From Nemertoderma westbladi (Eukaryota; Xenacoelomorpha; Nemertodermatida; Nemertodermatidae), in the NCBI GenBank assembly GCA_032718475.1, contig JAUCBJ010007671.1, forward strand, positions 1-64,000: 64,000 nt of DNA, read 5' to 3'. This document shows, one piece after another, positions 33,899 to 43,800 of the stretch (positions are counted from its first letter, which is position 1; each line of letters begins with the position of its first letter). A program made the position numbers and the translations under genes. Below the pieces are notes generated by a model. It saw nothing but the letters and a program-made list of their open reading frames with translations, was not told the DNA's origin and ran no database searches.

Positions 33899-35247
33899 TC
33901 AAGACTGGTGCGACCGTACGGGCGGGGGGGGGGGGGGTAATAATGATAATAATACAGTAGATGACGTTAATATTAATAGTACCGTAGTGGATAATTCTAA
34001 CCAAACTTTCATTGCAGGAAATAATATTTTGCCCGACAGTAGTAATTTAAATCCGAACGATTCTAATATAAATGTACAAAGTAGTCCGAATAATTCAAAT
34101 AATATAATTACGCAAAATAATTCAAATAATTTAAATTTAAATACACAAAATAATTTAAATAATAATCCCGTTTCAATCTAATAATTCTAATAATTTAATT
34201 GATTTAAAAAATTTAATTGATTTAACAGATAATATTGGTAATGGTGCTATTAATATGAATGTGACGGACGTGCATAGCCCGGCAAATGAGGGCCTGGTAG
34301 GCCACGCAGTAAGTAGGCAGGAGGTGGCGGGGGTGAGAAACCCCAATGAGGGCCTGGTAGGCCACGTAGTCAGTAGGCAGGAAGTGATAGGGTTGAGCCA
34401 ACCCGAGGGGGGCCTGGTAGGCCACGTAGTTAGTAGGCAGGAAGTGGTGGGGTTAAGTCAACCCGAGGGAGGCCTGGTAGGCCACGTAGTTAGTAGGCAG
34501 GAAGTGTCGGGGTTGAGTCAACCCGAGGGGGCCTGGTAGGCCACACAGTAGTAGAGGAAGAGGCGGGGGTGAATAGACCCAGCCATAGTAGGGTTAGTGT
34601 GTCGACTAGAGAGGGGTGTAGAAGTGAAGTAAGAGGTAGTGAAGTGATAGGTGGCGAATGGGGGGGGGGGGGGGGCTACAGGAGCCCCACAACGAGAGGT
34701 TAGCGGCGAGAGGGGGGGGGGGGGCAGTGAATGCCCCACAGGCGTCGGCGGACAATGCGCAGGGCGAATTAGGTGAACCGCAGCACCCGGCGATGGAGAA
34801 TAGTAGGGGGGTTGCACGGTAGGGGGGGAATGGAGTCTGGAAACACGGTTAAGGAACTACTGGATACAGGGCGCGAGGTTCGCAACATCCTTAAAGGATC
34901 TGGCTTTAACCTGACCAATTTCCAATCCAGTTCGGAAGAATTTATCAAAGCCATAGAGGACAGGAGGCCAGAATCGACCATGGATAATCCCACGACAGCC
35001 AAGGGACAGGACATGGCGAACAAGAGGATAGAGTCCCAACAGAAGGCACTAGGGATCGTGTGGAACAGAGAGACAGGAGGGCGCAGACGTCCACACAAAG
35101 AGGGGCTATGTGTCGTACATAGCAAGGATATACGACCCCCTAGGCCTAGCATCCCCATTACTAGTTACGGGGAAACAGATACTTAAGAAAGTATACAAAC
35201 TGAAGGAGGAATGGGATACAGAGGTCCCGGAAGAGATCTACTACTAG
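33899..35247 (+). pseudogene. Family B gag repeat region and RT fragment, right arm
   Basis: Inverted copy of 27235-28587: G run (33924-33937), Asn-rich segment, 20-residue repeats (about 34275-34550), two more G runs (34660-34675 and ~34712-34724), the same gag-to-RT deletion join at ~34820 and RT tail to 35247. Small indels and substitutions distinguish it from the left copy, for example a frame break near 34178. Confidence 0.85.
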
Positions 35248-36047
35248 GATCGGCATGCTGCATTGCAGCTGCATTTTTAAGAATGCTGTGCCGGCTTGTC
35301 AACAAAATTGCACCGCCACAACTCCCTATTACCCATGACATTTGCTAGATCATCCGCATCTTTAAGGCCAGTGTCCTTTAAGATGCGTCTCAAGAAAGTC
35401 ATGGGCTGTCCACCATGCTTATTTACTAGATGAGGCTGCCAAAGTATAAGATTATGCACTGGCTGGTCCTCACGGCGAAAGCAATGTCCTGCAAAGCGGA
35501 GGCGATTTTGTTCTAGTGTCAAGCTTGGGGGAACCAATGAGACACCTCCAATGTTATATAGTGTCTGGTTGGAGATGTGTGCATTGTACTTGACACAATG
35601 AACCCGGCGTAGCATTCTTGTGAATGTGCCATCCAGCGATTTGGTGTCCTCAGCAGTTAGAGCCCAGCATGGACTCCTGTAGAGGAGTACTGGAACTACT
35701 GCTGCTCTAAATAAACGGACCTTAAGTTTCCGATTAATTCTCGGTGACTTCCAAATCCTGGAAAGCCTATTCAAGGCTGCCCATGCCTTTCCCTTACGTA
35801 TTCGAAGGTCCTCACCTGACTTTCGGATCCATGATCCCAGGTAACAGAAGTCGTCCACATGCTTAAGCATACCATCCTTTGAGCTTATGCTCATACGATT
35901 AGAGACTTGCTGAGGACTTTCAAAGTTAACTGTCAAAATTTTGGTCTTAATTTTGGTCTGGAGTTAATAAAAAGACCAACACTAGAAGCAGCATGTTCTA
36001 ATGAGCTGAGGAGCCGTTGGGCTCCCTCTAATGATTCTGAGAGTACT
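35248..36047 (-). pseudogene. RTE-like LINE, 3' part (right arm)
   Basis: 3' end at 35248 (CCTAGTAGTAG tail in LINE sense) and C-terminal 219 codons 35936-35277, then reading back into the FADD region until PaoA-2 begins at 36048. The last five bases GTACT (36043-36047) are the target duplicate of that insertion. The frame through 35277 is intact where the left-arm copy has a stop. Confidence 0.9.
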
Positions 36048-38239
36048 TGTTAAACAACCGCGACACCTATACTAACAGCAGAACTGTTGAACAGACCAAT
36101 ACCCGTTAATATCCTTCTGCCAACCTAATAAGTTCTCGTCTAACCAATAAGACACAAAGACTGCTCTACTGTTAAGTAAAGGGGATCAGGAGCGTGCTAT
36201 TACTAAATTGTAAGGGTTGCTAAATACAAAACCGCTACTTACCGTTGGATCTCAGAACAATTTCTTTATTTCAATTATCCTTATTTCAATTTTATTTCAA
36301 ACATCCAACTTACCGTTGGATGGCGCTAATCTGCCGTCCGCTAATATATTTTACTAAATTTACACAACTCCTGCAAAATCGCTTGTTCCTTTCTCTACCG
36401 ATCGCTCGATAGAGAGCTAACTGTTCGAATCTATAAGCCACGCGGGAATAACCAAAACAATAAACCCGAGTCGGCTCCCTAAGCTTACTTAAGACGAGTA
36501 CGAGGGGCTTTGCACTCAGAGTATATTCTTACGCCTAATTTTACTACTGAAATACGCTAATGCCTACGTCTTTTCTAATCGCGAACACTGAGGGTTCCCT
36601 AACGAAATGTGTGAATGCGAGAATATTTAAAATAATCAAAATTGGTACAGTACAATGTCTTTCGTAGGTGATACCGCTCTGGGTCTAAACTTGCCTGCAG
36701 CTGGCTTTAGGCCAGCAACTTACTAGTGTCTTGCGTACTAACTATTGCGATCTAGTTTATTGCCCGCTAATGCAAATAACCGCTTAGCGTGAATAGTTTA
36801 CGGTACTCTAAATTATTACCTTAGCTACTCTCCGCTATGCTGCGTACTAATTCTTAATTTTACTAATTAATTACAGTCACAAATATGTAACAGCCTAAAA
36901 TACTGTATTACTTTGACCTAATCAGTAATTATTTACGGTAAACTAAGAGATAGAATCAATCAAAGGGAAAAGAGCGCCTATCTAAGCATTCGTAATCATA
37001 GGCACACTTTAGTAACACACCAATCAGCGTCAGCAATCACAGATCACAATAGCACGACTTGCAATTATACAATCTGCAATTATATAATTCGCAACTTACT
37101 TACGTACTTACCCACTTACTTACTTACTTACTGTAAGGTATGCAGGCCCCTCCCGGGTACATCTAGGCTTCCTAACTAACCCAATTCCTGCCCCCTAATA
37201 CTAAATAGAGACAAAACCTTGGATCATCAGCCCCCTAATTACTGTACCGGCGAGCGGTCTCCAACCCACAGTCCAAACTGCCCGACCGCAACGTTGACCC
37301 CCGCCAGCGTTGCCCGCTTTTGAATCCTCCGCTCTCCCTTAGTCGCTCAACCCCCCGATGCGCCCACCGCCCACTGGCACCTTAGCTCTCCATGATGCTA
37401 ATAGCTACCGTAGCGGCGCATGCAAATCACAAAGTCTGACAGTCTCAGAATCCCTTAGGATTATTGCGCAGAAAAGAATCACATAGAACCATTAATCAAA
37501 GGTAGAAATCATAGTTCAATTGTAATTAGCAGTAATCGACAGGAATTAATTGAGAAACACAAGCAAGAATAATCGCACTCGAATTATTTTAAGAAACTAA
37601 TCAAAATTAGCAAATTGCAGAAAATCAGTCAAAAAATACATAGGGACAGCTCAGCAAGTACAACAGCAATAAGTGGGGTGTCACGTGGGGTTCTACCGGC
37701 ACGCCATCAATTTATAGGTGATCCGAGTGGGATGATGCAATAGGGTGACTCAATCGCTCTCCTATTGGCTCTCCAGTCCGTGCTAGCACTAGACCAACCT
37801 GGAAGCAGCTAGTCCAATAAGGAGGCCGGATTGTAGCCCTATTCCCTCAAATTATTACCATATATGGTAATGGTTCACGTCTCTGGCTGCTGAATGGCCA
37901 GGACGGCGTCCCTATGCTAGCCCTATCAAACTAATATCAGTAAGCACAAAATCCAGGGTCCGAATAAACTTACCCTGGAACTATCTACATATAACCTAAT
38001 ACAAAATTACGTAGGTAGGGCTACATACTATACAAAATGGATGGTTTCAAATATATGGGCGTTTTGATTTCCCTACCTAAATATCACTGCGTTATTATGC
38101 CTTATCTAAAATATCATGCTGCACAACGGACTAACATTACGTACAGTATAACGGACTAATATTGCATACTGCATAACGGACTAATATTGCATACTGCATG
38201 ATGACTAATAATATGGATACAGCGCCATATACCGTAACA
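36048..38239 (-). repeat. PaoA-2 3' LTR
   Basis: 2192 bp. TATAAA in element sense at 37716-37711. An ACTT/AAGT microsatellite at 37091-37137 reads GTAAGT several times in element sense. Near the U3 start, about three ~25-bp repeats containing ACGGACTAATATTGCATACTG lie at 38128-38210. A ~70-bp stretch with a duplicated ACTTACCGTTGGAT (36235-36320) is absent from the 1964-bp LTRs of PaoA-1 and PaoA-3. The inner edge at 38239 is followed in the sense direction upstream by GGAGGGAAAC, a possible polypurine tract, though not adjacent. Confidence 0.9.
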
Positions 38240-38990
38240 CCGCTCCAAGGGAAATCATACAATGTTTCCCTCCAATTGTAGAAGAGTATAAGGTGATGTA
38301 TACAAAACAAAATAAATTTCTTCCAACCAATCTAAATAACATAATAATTCTACTATTTACAAATATTGCCATAGATATTGCATAATGAATTTACATACAA
38401 ATTAAAATTACAAAATATTATCTCTCTCAATGTTAACGATTATTACATACAAAATTAAATTACAAAAATATTACTTCCTTTATTTATTTACAAATTGACT
38501 GTCTACCTATTGAAATGGAACATGGCTAGGACAATGTCCCCCATTTCCCATCTCAAATTAACGATCAACATTAACAAGATAAACTAAATATAAACGTATT
38601 TGAGGCTAAATTTTTAACTAAATTGCATTAAAGGCCGATAATCAAACTAAATATAAAATACGTAATAATTTCTTTCATTTTCGGACTTTACTTAATTTCT
38701 TATAAAAGCGCAAATCATCTTGGTTTGATGATTGCTCAGGTAAGTGATAGGAGTAAGCCAAACCCGCGGGTTTGTCTCCCCAATCACTTCCTTTGCCTCT
38801 TTCAATAAACTTTAGAGCAAATAAAGTCATATACACAAAATCAAATATAGTTAAAGTATTTACTATTTCCAATCGGACTACAAAATAAAGTATTTCCTTT
38901 CAATATTTTTCGGCCTTCGAAAATAAAATTCTAAAATATGGATACGACTAGTGTATATGAGTCCAGTCGAATGATTGATCAAAACCTACG
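38240..38990 (-). other. PaoA-2 3' untranslated region
   Basis: AT-rich, no credible gene; a 65-codon frame (38675-38872) has nothing recognisable. It includes the perfect palindrome CAAACCCGCGGGTTTG at 38759-38774. Confidence 0.5.
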
Positions 38991-39492
38991 ATATACATCA
39001 GAGCGACGATGATGTATATGTCTAGAGTTTGTCGCTCCGTGATATTATAGTCTCATCGGCTAGCTCCTGGGTCTCTCGGGCTCGCTCCCTTCTCCAGATA
39101 CACCAGTCTACCCCCTGTAGACTCTGTTGACGGCGTCCTTGAGGCGTCACTTCCCGGAACCGGCGACGACGTTCCCTGGGCACCGACTATCTCCTGACTG
39201 GTGCTCCTCCCTCGGCCTCGTCCCATTTGCCGTGTCCCTGTGGGCGCCTCCGCCAACTCCTTTTCTTCAACCGTCGAATAGAACTGCTCGTCCTTGGCTT
39301 GACGCTTGCCAAGGACTCCTCCTTCTGGTACTTGCCGCGAGCTGTGAGCTCCGGCTGTTGTCGCTGTGGGCGCGGCGGTCCTGATCCTCCACTCGTTCAG
39401 AGGTCAATGACCTCAAACGAGTCTCCTTAGGCCGCCAATTGTGCGCTGGGTAATAAATCTAGACGTATATATCAGAGCGACGATGATATATA
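38991..39492. repeat. Cassette bounded by two hairpins with the same 9-nt loop
   Basis: Left hairpin: arms ATATACATCA (38991-39000) and TGATGTATAT (39010-39019). Right hairpin: arms TATATATCA (39466-39474) and TGATATATA (39484-39492). Both have loop GAGCGACGA. TCTAGA words lie just inside each. The interior is GC-richer than the surroundings and, on the minus strand, has an ATG-poor open frame from ~39411 to 39053 with an RGRGR-type basic patch. In minus sense the segment near 39435 (CAGCGCACAATTGGCGGCC) resembles an LTR end plus primer-binding site, so the cassette may be a scrap of another LTR element. Confidence 0.6.
39053..39411 (-). pseudogene. Cassette open frame, Gly/Arg-rich (unrecognised)
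   Basis: Open from a stop at ~39412 to a stop at 39053, about 118 codons, without an early ATG (first Met near 39225). Composition is Ala/Thr/Ser/Gly-rich with a MGRGRGRSTSQE patch. Could be the N-terminal Gag scrap of another retroelement or chance. No function can be assigned. Confidence 0.25.
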
Positions 39493-40115
39493 AAGGATTG
39501 GACATATTCGGGCTTAATAATGCGTTCGTCGAAACTTCCCGAAATAATTTGGAGTAAATATCGTATAAACCGTGGATCGTGGGTATAGTTAGTAGACGGA
39601 TGGACGGCGCGAATCTCGTCTGGATACTCAGGCGTGAGCTTCCTCTCCTGGTGAAGCGAAGTGAACGTGGTCCAGGAACTCGAGTCCCGTACCGCTTCGC
39701 GCCGCGCCTCTAGGTCCTTATAGGCTCGGTATAGCGAAATGGCTGCCGCCGTGTCTATGCCGTGTCGAACAGGTTTAATCTCCGTATACGGATCTAATGT
39801 CGTAACGGTCGGCGTAATGGGTCTCGGAGGTCGCTTTCCGCTGAAGTCGATACTGATCATCGGGTCGCTCATCGGGTAACCTCCCTCGTTATATCTAAGG
39901 AACTGGTGAGCTTGACAACGCGTTAATATCGGTTCTGGATGTTGCTCGTCTAGTCGGTCGGGAATCGTGGGTTTGTATTTCCCATTTAGCTCCATCACCG
40001 ACCGCCCATGGTAGTAAACGTTCGAGTCTTTACATCCCGGTCGCGCGAATGGTAACTCCGCCTCCTCTCTGGCAGTAAATCCTCTGCGCGGTTGCGCTCT
40101 AATATCCTTCTCCAT
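39459..40115 (-). CDS. PaoA-2 ORF3: unrecognised 218-aa protein downstream of integrase
   Basis: ATG at 40115, stop at 39459-39461. It lies 757 nt after the pol stop and before the 3' LTR, the place where some BEL/Pao elements carry env. It is not env-like: no signal peptide, no hydrophobic transmembrane stretch and few Cys. The protein is hydrophilic with mixed charge, Pro/Arg-rich middle (GKRPPRPITPTVTTLDPY) and a Tyr-containing C-terminus. The right cassette hairpin overlaps its last codons. Expression would need a spliced or internal mRNA. No homologue recognised; a captured fragment or accessory protein is possible. Confidence 0.5.
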   Translation of the reverse strand: MEKDIRAQPRRGFTAREEAELPFARPGCKDSNVYYHGRSVMELNGKYKPTIPDRLDEQHPEPILTRCQAHQFLRYNEGGYPMSDPMISIDFSGKRPPRPITPTVTTLDPYTEIKPVRHGIDTAAAISLYRAYKDLEARREAVRDSSSWTTFTSLHQERKLTPEYPDEIRAVHPSTNYTHDPRFIRYLLQIISGSFDERIIKPEYVQSFIYHRRSDIYV

Positions 40116-40871
40116 TATGCCCCGCGTATATACATATATATCCCAATAAGTGTTCCGTTACGCAAACCAATTACACTGTGGGTAATCAGTTAGATGTCGC
40201 CGAAGGACAGACCTCCCGAACCCCCCCGCCTTCCAGCAGTTCAGGTTCGACTCTCTAGATCCCGTCTCTTCCTAACTAACTATCCTCTAACCTATTCCCA
40301 TGCATAGCGCAAAAACTTTGGAGATAAACTGGCCGTGACCAACTCACTTTTTGATGCCCAAACTACTCCCATTACTCGTACTAAACTACAGTAGTTAGAA
40401 AGGACCATAGCCACAATACTCGACTATACCAAACCCACAGGTTTGATAATCGAACATCACACATCCTGCAAACTACTGAGTGGGGTCCGTGCACGCCTCT
40501 GGTGCTACTAACCTTTAGCACCTTAGTTGCACTGTTGGCACCAATCTGTGGAAGTTGCTAAACTCAATTTACACTCCTACGTAATATAGCCGTCACCATG
40601 GTTTCTAAATGCTATTTTCCAGGCTTCACGACTTTTCAAATTACTGTTTATCTATAGACGAATTCTAAAACGCGTCTATACACAGCGTCTGGAATTGTCT
40701 TGGGTTCACTTTTCTAATTTTAAAATTTTAATTTTCCAAAAATTTTTGAAAATAAAATTTTGTTTTGATACCCACCAGACAAAACTCAACGCAAATCACC
40801 ACAACCCCGCTCCTATGCATTTCCTTGTATTTGCATACGAGGAATGCATACGAAGTGAGTTGCGTCCAACA
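40116..40871 (-). other. Spacer between PaoA-2 pol and ORF3
   Basis: No gene recognised. It contains the inverted repeat CAAACC/GGTTTG with centre CACA (40430-40445) and T-rich stretches (about 40715-40765). On the minus strand no good acceptor site before ORF3 stands out. Confidence 0.4.
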
Positions 40872-43800
40872 CTAATTCTGTTTTGAGGCAGGAGACAAAC
40901 TATAATCTCCCGTCTCGATACGTGTCTCCTCTAATAACACAATATCTTGGACCGGTCGGTCCAAGGTGTGTAAACCATTAGTTTTACACTTTTTTGGGTG
41001 CGGACACTTGCACCTAATTTTCACAGTGACTGTGCGCACTATGTTTTGCACGTCTGGGTGTGTGTGCAAGATCACTCCCGTCTCCCAATACTTTCTCTTG
41101 ACAATGGGCTCGGTTATCAACACGTAATCTCCCCTTTGGAGACTCCGAACCGTCTTGTACCACTTTGTTCTGGTAGATATGGTGGGAAGATAGTATTCCC
41201 GCCAATATTCCCAGAATGTGTACGCCACTAACTGTGTTACTTTCCAGCTCTTACGACTATATAGGTCGGCACTAATGGGTTCTGATGCCGGCACAAGAAA
41301 TGCTGGACTCTGCATTAGCAAATGATTCGGCGTTAATGCAACACCGTCTGGCAACATAGCTATCGGCCTCGAGTTTAGGGTATGCTCGATTTCAATGAAA
41401 GCTGTAACCAGTTCGTCGTCGGTAAGTTGTTTGTTCACAGGCAATGTTTTGGCAATGGCCTGCTTCACAGAGCGAACCAAACGCTCCCAACTTCCTCCTC
41501 TCCAAGGACTTTCTGGAGTATTAAATCTCCATTCTACTCGTTGCGGCAAAAGTGCTGCAGAAATTTCCTTATTCTGTGCTGCTTTATGAGCCGCGTTCAA
41601 CTCGCTATTCCCTCCGACAAAGTTTGTACCCTTGTCAGAGTAGAACGCCTTTACTAGTCCTCTCCTGGCCATAAATCTCTTCAAGGCCAGGAGCAGAGAT
41701 TTGGTCGACATGTCTGCCACACGCTCAATGTGTATGGCTCTACTAGCCATGCATGTCAGTAGCAGACCCCATCGCTTGTGGGTCAGCCGTCCACTCTTTG
41801 CTTCAATCGGACCAAAACAGTCCACCCCTGTGTTCGTAAAGGGTGGGTCATATGCCTGCACTCTCGCTTCCGGGAGTTCAGCCATCTCCTGTTCCAATAC
41901 TCTGGCGTTCACCCTCTTGCAAACCAGACAGGCGTCGTACATGGTGCCTACTGCCCTGCTTGGCTGCAATAGAATGAATCGCTGTCTCGCTGCCGACAGA
42001 CAGTGTAACTTTCCCGCGTGATGCAACCTCTTGTGTATATCCCATAGAATCGCTCTTTGCAATTCTATTGGGTGACTAGGGATTATCACTGGGAACCGAA
42101 ACTGTGAGTTTATGTCGACAGTCTGGATTCTCTATCTATGACAAATCAAACCCTTATGGATTAATGGACTCCATTTTCTAAGGGGTTTATAGAGAACTGG
42201 TCGTTGAGCCGATAATAGATGGAATTCTTTCGGGAAGGCACACATTTGATAATGCTTCAAATGCTTTAATTCCGCTTGATCAATCTCATCCTCTGTCAGA
42301 GGTTGTTTCAATTTCCGAATTCGCTCACTATTGGTGCTCGTTCGTTCTCTCAAATGTTTCGAATGTTTTAAACAAAGGTACAAAATATATCGGCTTAACC
42401 ACGCAGTTCTTTTACAAATTGTCAGCCAAGAGGCAGACGAATTTAGTAATTTGTCATAAATACTGCATGACTCTAATGCCAGCGACGGTTGTCCGCTAAC
42501 CAATGGAAGTTTCGAATCCAAACCCGCAGGTTTGGAAACCAAAGGATCCATTGTGTCGGTCATTTTCTGTCCGTCACTTACCAATTGTGACTCCGGTTTA
42601 GTCTGTAAGGGTGGTTTGATGTCATAACTTACCCTTCCGGACCTAGTAGTCACGTAAGTCTGTTGGTCTGACAGGTCTCCGGGCCGCTCCAATGACTCTT
42701 CAGGCCGCTCCAATGACTTAAGTTTGGCTTTAGACTTTGACTTAGAGACTTTCTCCACCTTGACTTCTGCATCTTCAGGCATCGGATTGGTCACTATCTT
42801 TAGTCGCTCTGGCCAATGTTCCTGTGTCCTCGTTAGAAAATCAGGTCCATGCAACCAAAACTCCTGCGACTCTTCCTGACAGAATTCCGCCGGCATTGCA
42901 CCTCTCGAAGTTATGTCGGCCGGGTTTAACACTCCCGGACAATGTCTCCATTGTTCCTTCGTCGAAAAATCAACGATCTGAGCGCGTCTGTTGGCCACAA
43001 ATGTCTTTAGTGCAATATTGTCGGCCGCAATGTATACTAACACTAAGGATGCGTCCGTCCAATAGAATAAGGTCAATGTCGTGTCTAACTCCTCAATTAT
43101 TTGCTTACTTACCTCGACCGAAACTACAGCCGCCTGTAACTCTGCACGAGGGACAGTCATGTATTTGACCGGCATTGTCTTTGATCTAGAAGTCACAAAG
43201 GCCGTCTCAAATTTGTCCTGACTTACCTCTCGGCGAAGGTAGGCTACCATACCAAAGCCGGTGTCACTTGCGTCACTGAACAGATGGAGTTCGAGATCAG
43301 CTGGAAATACCAGCTGATTCGGAAAGTAGGAACGGGGTACGTCTATATTTTTCAATAGATGTAACTCGGCTTCCCACTCCCTCCACTGCTTTGCATGTAT
43401 AGGAGATATTGGTTCGTCCCACTCTAAGTCGGACAACCAAATTTTCCTCATGCACGCTCGTGCCTGTAATATAACCGGACTGATAAAGTTCATCGGGTCA
43501 AATAGTCTACTTAAAGTCGATAAGCAAATCCTCTTTGTCAAAACTTTGTCTGGGCTACTGGGCTCAAATCTAACTCTTACCTGGAACTTGTCTGAGTTCG
43601 GATTCCAAGCGAGTCCCAGTACTCGCGCCATGGGAATTGGTTCTACCCCCAATTCTATGTCTCCGCTCCCGCGATCTTTTACCGGGAACGACTCTAATAG
43701 GGCCTCCGAATTAGTAGTGAACTTGGTCAGAGGAAAACCCCCTGTAGCCAAGCACTCTTGCAGGCCGTGAGCCACTTCTATGGCTTGTTCCGCCGTGTCC

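Noticed and set aside
29659-33940. Plus-strand frames of about 266 codons repeated five times
   Set aside because: They lie opposite the gag frames in the 964-bp array; the minus strand has the Gag homology and start codons, so these are antisense shadows.
39459-40115. Envelope gene
   Set aside because: No signal peptide, transmembrane segment or cysteine pattern; left as unknown ORF3.
42132-42134. Programmed amber readthrough in PaoA-2
   Set aside because: PaoA-3 has a sense codon at the same place, and the other amber (48729-48731) is also sense in the other copies; point mutations are more likely.
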